This document shows positions 9,229 through 16,862 of a stretch of DNA of 64,000 nt, one piece after another. The stretch comes from Tateyamaria sp. syn59 (lineage in GTDB: Bacteria > Pseudomonadota > Alphaproteobacteria > Rhodobacterales > Rhodobacteraceae), in the NCBI RefSeq assembly GCF_007995245.1, contig NZ_VCBA01000013.1:1-64000 (forward strand), given 5' to 3'. Below the pieces are notes generated by a model. The model was not told where the DNA came from and did not search any database. It saw only the letters and a program-made list of their open reading frames with translations. The number at the start of each line of letters is the position of its first letter. Within the stretch, counting starts at the first letter, position 1. Both the position numbers and the translations under genes were made by a program.

Positions 9229-10749
9229 TCACTCGACCGCTGCATTCTCAAACGAAAGCTGTTCAACTGCTGCCGCCGCGCGGTAGAGCGTCTTTTCATC
9301 CAGCTTGGCGGCGATAAACATGGCCCCAATCGGTCGGCCATCGCCAGTCGTGCCGGCGGGGACTGAAATGCTGGGGTGGCCCGAGGCACAGGAGGGCGCG
9401 GTGTTGGGGATCATGGCAAAGGCACGCTCGACAATCGTCTCGCGGCTGACCTCCGGTCCGGGCAGCGGGTGCGTTGCCATCGGCGTAGTGGGCATCAACA
9501 GCACATCAAATCTGGCCAGCAGATCGTCATAGGCCGCCGTCAACAAACGGTTCAGATTCTGCGCCTTGCCGTAATAGCGCCCTTTATGGCGCGACGACAT
9601 GTAATGGCCCATCAAAAGGCCAAGCTTCAGCGTCTCCGACATATCGTCGGCCTGCTCTTTCCATCTGGATTGCTTGTCCAGCAGGCTTTCGAGAAAGACG
9701 CCCTTCATGTTGGTGCCATAGGCGTTTTGGCGCATCATCAATTCGGTGGCACCTTCAAGGAAGATCGGCGTCCAGATCGCAGCACCCGCGGCATGCAGCG
9801 GCATCGAGACCTCCTCGACCTCAGCCCCTTGCGTGCTCAACCTGTCGGCCACCTCGCGAATGCGGACATCGACCTCAGTCTCTGCCCCTGGATGCTCAAA
9901 CCCCTCCGCAAGCAGGCCTACCTTTAGTCCACGCGGCGGCGAACCGAGGTGTTTGGAGTAGTCCTGCGATGGCGCACCCGTCTGGCGCGGGTCAAGCCCG
10001 TCCGGTCCGGCCATGACCTCCAGCATCAGTGCATTGTCCGCCACGGTTCGCGTGATCGGCCCGACGTGGTCAACGGTCAATTCGACAGGGAAAACGCCTG
10101 TATACGGCACAAGCCCGTGGGTCGGTTTCAGACCGACGACGCCACAAAACGCGGCCGGAATGCGGATCGAACCACCCTGGTCGCCACCCGTCGCCATGTC
10201 GACGATGCCCGCCGCCACCAAGGCCGCAGAGCCGGAGGATGACCCGCCCGCGTTGTGCCCCGGAACAACGGGGTTCTCCACAGGACCGCTTGCCGACGTA
10301 TGGCTGCCGCCGGAGGCACAATAGTACTCACAGACCGACTTGCCGTGGATGTCAGCACCGGCATCAAGCAGGCGTGTGACGATTGTCGCGTCAGTTTCCG
10401 GGACATAACCGCCAAGAATGGTCGAACCATTCTCCATCGTGACGCCCGCCACATTGACGTTGTCCTTGATCGCGACGGTCTTGCCCGACAGCTTGCCGTT
10501 GGCAGCGCCCTTAATCGTGGTTTTGACGGCCCAGGCATTGAACGGGTTGTCATTCGGGTCGGGCCGGACTCCCGGCGACCGGTCGTATTTGACCTCTGGA
10601 AGCGGAGTGTGCATGCCCGCCACAAGGTCATATGCCTCAAAGAGACCTTCCATAAGGCCTAGAAAAGAGGCACTGTCTTGCGAACTAAGATGCAAGCCCA
10701 ACTCGGCCCCTGCGGCACGCACAGCCTCTGCGTCTGGACGGTCTATCAT
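9229..10749 (-). CDS. Nitrile-associated amidase (amidase signature family), copy 2
   Basis: A 506-aa paralogue of the amidase at 2923-4482, close in sequence along its whole length. The triad is Lys95 (AIKDNV), Ser170 ([10 protein letters not shown]) and Ser194 (GGDQGGSIR), and [15 protein letters not shown] follows. It is the first gene of the leftward operon, starting at 10749 next to a 430-base spacer shared with the rightward nitrile hydratase genes. It should hydrolyse the amide made by the nitrile hydratase to acid and ammonia. Having two such enzymes on either side of one importer suggests duplication with functional divergence. Identity to the other copy is high but was not computed. 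Confidence 0.92.
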   Translation of the reverse strand: MIDRPDAEAVRAAGAELGLHLSSQDSASFLGLMEGLFEAYDLVAGMHTPLPEVKYDRSPGVRPDPNDNPFNAWAVKTTIKGAANGKLSGKTVAIKDNVNVAGVTMENGSTILGGYVPETDATIVTRLLDAGADIHGKSVCEYYCASGGSHTSASGPVENPVVPGHNAGGSSSGSAALVAAGIVDMATGGDQGGSIRIPAAFCGVVGLKPTHGLVPYTGVFPVELTVDHVGPITRTVADNALMLEVMAGPDGLDPRQTGAPSQDYSKHLGSPPRGLKVGLLAEGFEHPGAETEVDVRIREVADRLSTQGAEVEEVSMPLHAAGAAIWTPIFLEGATELMMRQNAYGTNMKGVFLESLLDKQSRWKEQADDMSETLKLGLLMGHYMSSRHKGRYYGKAQNLNRLLTAAYDDLLARFDVLLMPTTPMATHPLPGPEVSRETIVERAFAMIPNTAPSCASGHPSISVPAGTTGDGRPIGAMFIAAKLDEKTLYRAAAAVEQLSFENAAVE

Positions 10750-11178
10750 CTTGGTGGCCCCATCTGTTCAGGCCCGCCCGGGTGCGCGTCCGGGCAGTTA
10801 ATTGCTGTTTCGCTGCGTCCAAATAGTCAGCATCAGACGCGTAACACGCTGTCTCTACTAAATAAAATGAAGCAGTCGCGTCTTGCCGCACGACGGGGCC
10901 TCATGTACTCCCGCTGTCCTTACCCAACCACTAACTGAAAATTAGTTGAATTGGAAAGTTAATTTCGGTTAACCTCTCGATAGCCACACTGCAACAGATC
11001 GCAAAAGGAATTTCGACGATTTTTGCAGCCTCTCGACAAGGTGCCCGGTTTTTAATCAGCGACACTCCAGGTTTTGCGCCACCATTAACAGCTTCTCTGG
11101 ACTGATCGGACTGTGACCAAGCCGCGTCAGTGTGCACCGCAGTTGAGGCGCACCAACATTGCCAAGGAGACGATAAAC
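10750..11178. promoter_or_regulatory. Divergent control region between amidase operon and nitrile hydratase genes
   Basis: No credible gene lies here. The segment around 10925-10985 is AT-rich against the GC-rich background and contains several short overlapping inverted and direct repeats. It is the obvious place for two back-to-back promoters and for binding of the MarR-type regulator encoded at 12936-13358. An AAGGAG ribosome site at about 11163-11168 serves the nitrile hydratase alpha gene. Confidence 0.55.
10933..10947. promoter_or_regulatory. Candidate operator, imperfect inverted repeat
   Basis: AACTGA-AAA-TTAGTT is an imperfect inverted repeat matching at five of six positions per arm, inside the AT-rich core of the divergent spacer. 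Its size suits a MarR-family dimer. A related string, TTGGAAAGTTAA, follows at about 10951-10962, and a similar TTGAAAAGTTGA occurs in the marR/amiC-like intergenic gap near 13381. The assignment is a guess from position and symmetry. Confidence 0.3.
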
Positions 11179-11787
11179 ATGCCTCATGACCATCCCCACG
11201 CGCACAACAAACCGCTGTCGGATGTGGAATTGCGCGTCAAGGCGCTGGAATCCGTGCTGAGCGATAAGGGGTTGATCGATCCAGAAGCCATCGATCTGAT
11301 CGTCGAAACCTATGAGACGAAGATAGGGCCGCGCAACGGCGCGCGTGTCGTTGCAAAGGCATGGTGCGATCCGGCCTACAAAGATCGGCTGCTAACCGAT
11401 GCCACGGCTGCAATCAGCGAACTCGGCTTTTCCGGCGTGCAGGGCGAGGACATGGTGGTGGTTGAGAACACCGAAACCGTCCATAACATCGTCGTCTGCA
11501 CCCTGTGCTCTTGCTATCCTTGGCCGACGCTGGGCCTGCCGCCGGTGTGGTACAGGGCTGCACCCTACCGCGCAAAAGTGGTGAAGGACCCGCGCGGCGT
11601 TCTCGAAGAATTCGGCGTCACCCTGCCAGAAGATACTGAAATCCGCGTTTGGGACAGCAATGCCGAGTTGCGCTATCTTGTTCTGCCCAAACGACCTGCT
11701 GGCACCGACGGGCTGACCGAAGAGCAACTGTCCGAGCTTGTGACCCGCGATGCGATGATCGGAACAGATGTGCTCGCTGCGCGCTGA
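11179..11787 (+). CDS. Nitrile hydratase alpha subunit, cobalt type
   Basis: A 202-aa nitrile hydratase alpha subunit that hydrates nitriles to amides in the cytosol. The metal-claw motif VCTLCSCY lies at residues 106-113 with Cys107, Cys110 and Cys112. The Thr at 108, instead of Ser, is the usual marker of a non-corrin cobalt centre. Other family features are [21 protein letters not shown] (in pieces) and the downstream [15 protein letters not shown]. The ATG at 11179 follows AAGGAG; a GTG-initiated longer frame from 11113 is unlikely. It heads a tightly spaced rightward operon. Thiocyanate hydrolase gamma has the same claw, but the amidase neighbours favour a nitrile hydratase. Confidence 0.93.
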   Translation: MPHDHPHAHNKPLSDVELRVKALESVLSDKGLIDPEAIDLIVETYETKIGPRNGARVVAKAWCDPAYKDRLLTDATAAISELGFSGVQGEDMVVVENTETVHNIVVCTLCSCYPWPTLGLPPVWYRAAPYRAKVVKDPRGVLEEFGVTLPEDTEIRVWDSNAELRYLVLPKRPAGTDGLTEEQLSELVTRDAMIGTDVLAAR

Positions 11788-11817
11788 ACGGCCCAACATG
11801 ACAGAAAGGACAGTCGG

Positions 11818-12129
11818 ATGAATGGCATACATGACCTGGGCGGCATGGACGGGCTTGGACCGATCAACCCCGTCAAAGAAGAGCCTTGTTTCAAGGATGA
11901 ATGGGAGCGCCGGATGTTCGGCCTCTTTGTCTCCTGCTTTGCGGGCGGGCATTACAACGTGGATGAGTTCCGACATGCTATCGAACGCATGGGCCCGGCG
12001 CATTATCTTGAGACTAGTTACTACGAGCATTGGCTCGCCTCGCTTGAGACGCTGCTGACGGAAAAGGGCGTTGTCACCCAGGATGAGTTGGAAGCGCGCA
12101 AGAAATTCATCGCGATGGAGGACGCCTGA
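11818..12129 (+). CDS. Nitrile hydratase beta subunit, N-terminal half (split beta)
   Basis: A 103-aa protein corresponding to the helical N-terminal half of the nitrile hydratase beta subunit. It begins MNGIHDLGGMDGLGPINP, the standard beta N-terminus, and has the conserved DEWERRMFGL with the Arg that contacts the alpha-subunit metal claw in known structures. It continues through HYLETSYYEHWLASLETLL. It stops at TGA 12127-12129, whose last base is the A of the next ATG, so the two halves are translationally coupled and in different frames. Separate beta halves are known in thiocyanate hydrolase and toyocamycin nitrile hydratase. A sequencing frameshift is the alternative explanation, but the second half has its own proper start. 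Confidence 0.85.
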   Translation: MNGIHDLGGMDGLGPINPVKEEPCFKDEWERRMFGLFVSCFAGGHYNVDEFRHAIERMGPAHYLETSYYEHWLASLETLLTEKGVVTQDELEARKKFIAMEDA

Positions 12130-12482
12130 TGCCCACTTTGACCCCAGACATTGTGCCTGGCCTGATTGCCACAGGCGCGTCGGCGCGCCTCGACGAAGAC
12201 GTGGCCCCTAAATTCAAAGTCGGCGACAGGGTGGAGATGAAGAACATCAACCCTGTGACGCATACCCGCCTGCCACGGTATGTGCGTGGCAAGACCGGCG
12301 TTGTGCAGCGCGCTCACGGCGTCTTTGCCTTTCCCGACACCGCAGCCCACGGTCATGGCCACAAAGCGCAACACGTCTATTCCGTCAAGTTCTCGTTCCG
12401 TGAGCTTTGGGGCGAGGATCACGCCGAAAACATGTTTCTCTATATCGACATGTTCGACGACTACATGAGGCCGGCACCATGA
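12129..12482 (+). CDS. Nitrile hydratase beta subunit, C-terminal half (SH3-like, split beta)
   Basis: A 117-aa protein matching the SH3-like C-terminal barrel of the nitrile hydratase beta subunit. Features are FKVGDRVEMKNINP, PRYVRGKTGVVQRAHGVFAFPD (in pieces), and YSVKFSFRELWGED near the end. The RGKTGVV segment holds the second conserved Arg that contacts the claw sulfenates in known enzymes. Its first ATG overlaps the preceding stop by one base, and its TGA overlaps the ATG of the accessory gene. It should associate with the N-terminal half and the alpha subunit to give a three-chain enzyme. The additional N-terminal residues MPTLTPDIVPGLIATG suggest it is a natural gene rather than a broken one. 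Confidence 0.85.
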   Translation: MPTLTPDIVPGLIATGASARLDEDVAPKFKVGDRVEMKNINPVTHTRLPRYVRGKTGVVQRAHGVFAFPDTAAHGHGHKAQHVYSVKFSFRELWGEDHAENMFLYIDMFDDYMRPAP

Positions 12483-12865
12483 ACGATCAGATCAAGGGGT
12501 CCGACTTGAAGCATACGCCGCACCTGCCTCACGACGAAGGCGGCCCGGTGTTCAACGCGCCATGGGAAGCCAAAGCTTTCGCCATAACTGTCGACTTGCA
12601 CAAGCGCGGTGTCTTTGACTGGTCAGAGTGGTGCGACACCCTCGCGGATGAAATCCGGTCGGCTCAGGCCGCAGGCGATCCAGATCTGGGTGACACTTAT
12701 TACGCGCACTGGCTCAACGCGTTGGAGACGCTGATCACCGCCAAGAAAGTGAGCACCGCCGAGAGCCTTCTAGCGGCTAAAGATGATTGGCGCGCTGCCG
12801 ATGAACATCGTGGGTTCGGTGAGGCCCCTGTATTTGTGAAAGGTGCGGCGCAACCCGGTGCCTAA
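12479..12865 (+). CDS. Nitrile hydratase accessory/activator protein
   Basis: A 128-aa protein of the nitrile hydratase accessory family, small proteins resembling the beta N-terminal half that help load the metal. Visible features are GGPVFNAPWEAKAFAITVDLH and YYAHWLNALETLITAKK, the latter closely parallel to the YYEHWLASLETLL of the split beta gene. The ATG at 12479 overlaps the upstream stop as ATGA. It completes the four-gene rightward operon. For cobalt enzymes, self-subunit swapping by such an activator is the known maturation route. No cobalt transporter gene was found in the window. Confidence 0.87.
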   Translation: MNDQIKGSDLKHTPHLPHDEGGPVFNAPWEAKAFAITVDLHKRGVFDWSEWCDTLADEIRSAQAAGDPDLGDTYYAHWLNALETLITAKKVSTAESLLAAKDDWRAADEHRGFGEAPVFVKGAAQPGA

Positions 12866-12935
12866 GCGATTGTGAGCTGACCAATACAACGGCTGCATGC
12901 ACCCCGATGGGTCCCGCAGGCTCGCTTGCCATGGA

Positions 12936-13358
12936 TCATGTCAGCGTTTGAAGTGCTTCGCGCAGTAGCTGCGCCTTTTCCGAACCGATCGTCTCAATGA
13001 TCCGGTCGTTTTGCTCTTCGACATGCAATACGATCTCGTCAGACAGTTTGACCCCGAGGTCCGTCAACGCCAAGTAGACCCGACGTTGATCATGCGGCGA
13101 CAGCTGCCGTTGCACCAAACCATCGGCAACCATTCTGTCCACCAGCTTAGTCAGTGTCGGGGGATTCATCAGAACACTATCCGCGAGTTCACGCATTGTG
13201 ATACCCTTGGTAACACGCAATGACTGCAGCACACGCCACGTCTCGACCTGCACGTTGAGCGTCTTCAATTTGTCGCTCAATTCGACGTGAAGCTTACGAT
13301 GCGCCGCAGCAAGTGCGTAAGAAATGTACGAGTCTATGGATTTCTGTGGCTTTGTCAT
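12936..13358 (-). CDS. MarR family transcriptional regulator
   Basis: A 140-aa winged-helix regulator. The helix-turn-helix region spans GITMRELADSVLMNPPTLTKLVDRMVADGLV (in pieces, about residues 52-83), and the wing contains SPHDQRRVYLALTDLG, as expected for MarR proteins. It is convergent with the nitrile hydratase operon and divergent from the AmiC-like gene, leaving a 91-base spacer between starts. In Rhodococcus rhodochrous J1 a MarR-like protein (NhhD) and an AmiC-like protein (NhhC) together control a cobalt nitrile hydratase. This locus has the same pair, so control of nitrile hydratase expression is the likely role. Confidence 0.9.
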   Translation of the reverse strand: MTKPQKSIDSYISYALAAAHRKLHVELSDKLKTLNVQVETWRVLQSLRVTKGITMRELADSVLMNPPTLTKLVDRMVADGLVQRQLSPHDQRRVYLALTDLGVKLSDEIVLHVEEQNDRIIETIGSEKAQLLREALQTLT

Positions 13359-13449
13359 CCTGAGACCAGCAGTACACTCGTTGAAAAGTTGACGTTGGAC
13401 ACACCACGTACCACCGTCTTGAATGCAAAACTAGCAGAGAAACAGATCG
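13359..13449. promoter_or_regulatory. Divergent promoter region between marR-type and amiC-like genes
   Basis: This 91-base spacer separates two divergent regulator genes. It contains TTGAAAAGTTGA at about 13381-13392, which resembles TTGGAAAGTTAA in the nitrile hydratase control region. Autoregulation by the MarR protein is plausible. No clear -10/-35 pair could be fixed by eye. Confidence 0.35.
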
Positions 13450-14583
13450 ATGGCTTCGACGCGCGTGCATCTCTGGCGAGCCAACGAAAAGGCGGATCTT
13501 TCAACGGACCGACCGGATATACGCACAGACCAAAGGAACGAGCATGCCTACCGCGTCGCCTTGTTAATCCCGATGTGTGGCGCGGCAGGCATGTGGGCGC
13601 CGTCCTGCATTGCAAGCGCCGAGGTTGCCTTGCAAGAACTCAACGCACAGTCAGGTATCTGCGGACGTTACGTCGAACTTGTGCTGATCAATGCCGCCAT
13701 CGAAGCGGAAACACCAGCCGAAACCCTGATTGACGACCTGATCATACAGGGGCAAATCGATGCCATCGTAGGGATGCACATCAGCGCCGTGCGCCAGAGG
13801 GTCATCGCAGCCGTCCGCGGCAGAATTCCATTTATCTACACCCCGCTCTACGAGGGTGGTGAGGCGGCACCCGGCGTCTTTGCAATCGGTGATACCCCCG
13901 CCCGTCAGCTAGGTCCGGCTATTCGGTACATGAGCGCGCGGTTTCGGCTGAAGAAGTGGGCACTGATCGGAAACGACTACATATGGCCTCGCGTATCGCA
14001 TGCCCACGCCAAAAAAGAACTGCGCTGCCAGCATCTCGATCTGGCTTCAGAGACTTACTTGCCGTTCAGCTCCAACAAGATCAGTGAGGCCGTGGAGGCC
14101 ATTGGGGCTTCCGGAGCAGACGCAGTGCTGATTTCACTGGTGGGTCAGGACGCGGTTGTATTCAACCGCATTTTCGGCGCGATGAAGTTGCATGACAGGA
14201 TGTTCCGCCTGTCCTGCGCCATCGAGGAAAACGGTCTGTTGGCAAGTGGCGTACGAAACCTTGATCGCTTGTTCTCTTCTGCATCCTATTTTGCTCGGCT
14301 CGAGACGGCGGAGAATGCTGAATTTCGTGCAAAATACCACAACCTTCATCAAGAGCGCGCGCCGATGCTGAACGCCTTGGGCCAATCGACATATGAGGGG
14401 CTTCACTTTCTGGCCAGCTTGGTGAGCCAACCTGGCCAAGACTGGCGGATGCGTGCATCCGAACCAGTTTTATATAAGAGCGCGCGGCGTGGCTTCTATA
14501 CAACCAATGCCTCCAACACGTCGCCTGTATTTGTCGCACGTGCGAATGGATTTGTTTTCGACGATTTACGAAGGCTTCCCTGA
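13450..14583 (+). CDS. AmiC/NhhC-like cytosolic amide sensor (periplasmic-binding fold without signal peptide)
   Basis: A 377-aa protein with the bilobed fold of the UrtA/AmiC family. Signature stretches are YRVALLIPMCGAAGMWAPS, ASAEVALQELNAQSGICGR, IPFIYTPLYEGGE and WALIGNDYIWP. The N-terminus is charged and lacks a signal peptide, so it should stay in the cytosol as a ligand sensor, as do AmiC of Pseudomonas and NhhC of Rhodococcus. No AmiR-type antiterminator is encoded nearby; the adjacent MarR-type gene is the likely partner. The start at 13450 has only a weak ribosome site, so the true start could be slightly downstream. It has somewhat lower GC content than the operon genes, continuing into the mobile region on its right. 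Confidence 0.85.
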   Translation: MASTRVHLWRANEKADLSTDRPDIRTDQRNEHAYRVALLIPMCGAAGMWAPSCIASAEVALQELNAQSGICGRYVELVLINAAIEAETPAETLIDDLIIQGQIDAIVGMHISAVRQRVIAAVRGRIPFIYTPLYEGGEAAPGVFAIGDTPARQLGPAIRYMSARFRLKKWALIGNDYIWPRVSHAHAKKELRCQHLDLASETYLPFSSNKISEAVEAIGASGADAVLISLVGQDAVVFNRIFGAMKLHDRMFRLSCAIEENGLLASGVRNLDRLFSSASYFARLETAENAEFRAKYHNLHQERAPMLNALGQSTYEGLHFLASLVSQPGQDWRMRASEPVLYKSARRGFYTTNASNTSPVFVARANGFVFDDLRRLP

Positions 14584-15201
14584 CGCAGCCTGAAGTGCAC
14601 TTGTAACGTAAGCGATAATGCCTCTGGCCCCTGGGCTTATGATGGGTAAGTACGTTTGGGCGATCGGCGTTTTTGTTCGTATCCCAGTCTGCAACTATGC
14701 ACGGCAAGAAGAATCCGTTTGCGTGGCTAGTTCAACCACGACCACATGACCCGCGCGGAAGATGTTTCTTGTCGTCCCATGCGTCGCCGATTTGGTCGAG
14801 GCTCATCAGATCATAGTCCTGCGCGTTGTTGTGGGTGCATCTTTGGCCTAGCAATTGCTGGTCTCTGGAAGGCTCGGGATACTGCGTCCTCAGCAAAATG
14901 TGCATCCTAAGATGCTTCAGATAGTTGCTGAACCGGCCCAAACCTGCCATCCAACTAGCGCCTTCGGCGCTGCGGCGCAGCCCGCCAAAGACACCATTCG
15001 CTACCATCGCGAAATCCAATTGTGCTGAGAGGTCAGCTAAGCAGGACCAAGCGCTTACTCGCTGCGTAGTTACCAGCTGAGAAGTGTTGTGCTCGTTGAC
15101 GGAAGCCAACTGCTGAGCGCCACTCTACGTTGTTGTTCGAATGCAAAAACAGTGATCGTGGTTGGCGCGGCCTGACGGAGGTTGGCTGGGAGGTGATCTA
15201 G
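14584..15201. other. Gene-poor spacer left of the IS element
   Basis: About 620 bases without a supportable gene. A 125-codon frame on the minus strand (14732-15109) has no recognisable motif and no good ribosome site. Base composition is less GC-rich than the neighbouring operons, as in many decayed or transferred segments. I see no tRNA and no clear terminator. Confidence 0.5.
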
Positions 15202-15226
15202 TGGGGTGTATCCCCTCTGCATACGT
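15202..15226 (+). repeat. Left terminal inverted repeat of the IS1595-family element
   Basis: TGGGGTGTATCCCCT is followed by CTG and CATACG. It matches the right end in about 21 of the first 24 positions. The core GGGGTGTATCCCC is itself nearly palindromic, which probably matters for transposase binding. Confidence 0.85.
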
Positions 15227-15266
15227 TGTTCTCGACTCTCGCGGGGGTTCGTGAGATGAGAGGTTC

Positions 15267-15860
15267 ATGCTCAAACGAATTGCGATTTGGCTTTGGAATG
15301 CTGGCGGATGGCTTTGGCTGGCCGTCAATGCGGCAACAACCTATGCGACACTGCCCGAGGATATTGAAGAATTCTGGAGGGAGAACATGATGGGTGAGCC
15401 GCTCCTGCCATGGCTTGTTGTCGGTACAGGTGCACTTCTTATGCTGTGGGTCTATTACCCAGCATTTCGAGCATGGGGTACCGTCAAAAATGAGCGGGGC
15501 GCAGTGGACCGGAGTGTCAGTATTGGCCGCGACAACCTAGCACCAATTTTAACTGGTGACGTTCATATCAACCCAAGGCTTGAGGTCACCGATCACCTCG
15601 TTTCAGAACTGGTCCAAGCAATAGACTTGAGTAAACCAGTGGTAGTCGCCTCCGCCATGGACGGTAGGTCCCAGACTTTAAGTTCGGAACTTCGCGAGAG
15701 ACTGAAAAGCGCCGGTTGCAACGTTTCAAGCGCGACGCTGCAAATTGGCTCTAGTACTGCTATGGTGTACGATAAGCCCGTTACAATCTGGCCTAATGGC
15801 TTGCCACTCTTTGGCGGGCAAGAACAGACAGTATTCATTGATGCGGGCGTCCCTCTATGA
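15267..15860 (+). CDS. IS cargo protein, two-TM hypothetical membrane protein
   Basis: A 197-aa protein I do not recognise. Two hydrophobic segments are seen, about residues 5-27 (WLWNAGGWLWLAVNAATTY) and 45-68 (LPWLVVGTGALLMLWVYY), with a soluble C-terminal two thirds. After the membrane part comes SVSIGRDNLAPILTGDVHI, then an alternating pattern (KPVVVASAMDG, LRERLKSAGCNVSSATLQIG) that suggests a small alpha/beta fold. It lies entirely between the IS ends and its stop overlaps the ATG of the next ORF as ATGA, so the two are a coupled pair of passengers. Function is unknown; a role in host interaction or control of the element is only a guess. Confidence 0.7.
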   Translation: MLKRIAIWLWNAGGWLWLAVNAATTYATLPEDIEEFWRENMMGEPLLPWLVVGTGALLMLWVYYPAFRAWGTVKNERGAVDRSVSIGRDNLAPILTGDVHINPRLEVTDHLVSELVQAIDLSKPVVVASAMDGRSQTLSSELRERLKSAGCNVSSATLQIGSSTAMVYDKPVTIWPNGLPLFGGQEQTVFIDAGVPL

Positions 15861-16030
15861 CCAATCTTAAGCAGGCTAGAAACAAAGGCAAAATTGAAGC
15901 CTTCATCAAGGAACACGAGGCCGACCCAGACGGCGACCTCGACAAGCTAGACGCCTTGATTAAGCGTCCAGTTCAGGAAAGCGGGAAAGCAACTCATCCA
16001 GCATCGTCTCAGGACGCATCCGACGATTGA
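15857..16030 (+). CDS. IS cargo small protein (57 aa)
   Basis: A short ORF beginning MTNLKQARNKGKIEAFIKEH and ending in a polar ASSQDASDD tail. Composition is highly charged with no hydrophobic segment. Its start overlaps the upstream stop (ATGA), which is good evidence for translation. The last 71 bases run antisense over the 3' end of the transposase gene. Similar small, charged, Asp-tailed proteins occur beside IS1595-type transposases in related bacteria as far as I recall; this was not searched. It could be an accessory factor of the element. Confidence 0.55.
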   Translation: MTNLKQARNKGKIEAFIKEHEADPDGDLDKLDALIKRPVQESGKATHPASSQDASDD

Positions 16031-16838
16031 AGCGGTACTCAAACTCTTTGACGTAACGCTCTAGGTACTTTGGCGAAACGCTGGTGTGCGTGCCTGCAAT
16101 CGACTTCTTTAAATGGTTGAAGAAGCTCTCAATCTGGTTCGTGCTGGTCCCGTCTGGCGTGGCGTACTCGCCCTTGCCGTGGTTGACCGTCTCGTGGGTG
16201 TAGTCGGTGACGGGAAGCGCCTTCTGATAGGCACGCAGTTCGTCCGTGTGAACCTCTGAGCCGGGCTTCACGTGCTCTATAATCTCTGGCACCAATGACC
16301 AGCGCGTCTGGTCAGGGACAACTTGCAGGATCGCGTCACCGCCGCGCTCAACCATACCCATGACAACGGTCTTACGTTTACGCCAGTCCATCCCGGTAGT
16401 CTTGCCACCCACAAAGGTTTCATCAACCTCTACGACCTCACCAGCGCCGCCCAGAGGCGCATCACCATCGACTGCCGCCATGTGTTCGCGGATCAGCTTC
16501 GCCATGCGCCATGCGGTCTTGTACGTCACGCCAAGCTGGCGCTGCAATTCCTTGCCGCTCACGCCGTGCTTTGACGTGGTGAAAAGGAAGATAGCGTAGA
16601 ACCAGAGTTGCAGCGGTGTGCGCGACTTTTCAAAGATGCTGCCAACCATCGGGTGGATGTGGTGGCCGCACCACTGGCACGAATAGGCCTGCTCATTGGT
16701 CAGGCGATACCACTTCGCCTCGCGCTCACACTTGGGGCATTCGTGGCCCTGACCAAAGCGGACGTTGAACAAATGCTCAAGACAGGCTTCATCGTTGGGG
16801 AATTGTGTGAAGAACTGGCGTACGTTGGTCTGTTTCAT
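15960..16838 (-). CDS. IS1595 family transposase
   Basis: A 292-aa DDE-type transposase of the IS1595/ISXO2 family. An N-terminal zinc ribbon (CPKCEREAKWYRL then CQWCGHHIHPMVGSIFEKSRTPL, in pieces) covers about residues 34-75. The catalytic domain begins with EVDETFVGGK (first Asp) and continues through HTDELRAY (second Asp) and the conserved NQIESFFNHLKKSIAGTH region. The gene appears full length and intact. Its start is 49 bases inside the right inverted repeat. It is divergent to the cargo genes and overlaps the second one at its 3' end. Intact motifs suggest the element may still be active. Confidence 0.93.
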   Translation of the reverse strand: MKQTNVRQFFTQFPNDEACLEHLFNVRFGQGHECPKCEREAKWYRLTNEQAYSCQWCGHHIHPMVGSIFEKSRTPLQLWFYAIFLFTTSKHGVSGKELQRQLGVTYKTAWRMAKLIREHMAAVDGDAPLGGAGEVVEVDETFVGGKTTGMDWRKRKTVVMGMVERGGDAILQVVPDQTRWSLVPEIIEHVKPGSEVHTDELRAYQKALPVTDYTHETVNHGKGEYATPDGTSTNQIESFFNHLKKSIAGTHTSVSPKYLERYVKEFEYRFNRRMRPETMLDELLSRFPELDA

Positions 16839-16862
16839 ACCCTTTACGTGGGTATTGGTCTA

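Noticed and set aside
11818-12482. Nitrile hydratase beta as a simple frameshifted pseudogene
   Set aside because: The downstream half has its own ATG in a typical TGATG coupling and extra N-terminal residues, and the following gene is also coupled; known split-beta enzymes exist. Sequencing error is still listed as the refuting test.
11179-12865. Thiocyanate hydrolase rather than nitrile hydratase
   Set aside because: Subunit plan is compatible, but the accessory protein family, two nitrile-type amidases and the NhhC/NhhD-like regulators favour nitrile hydration; activity was not tested.
14732-15109. A 125-codon gene, perhaps an integrase remnant, on the minus strand
   Set aside because: No integrase catalytic motif or ribosome site could be found; composition resembles non-coding spacer.
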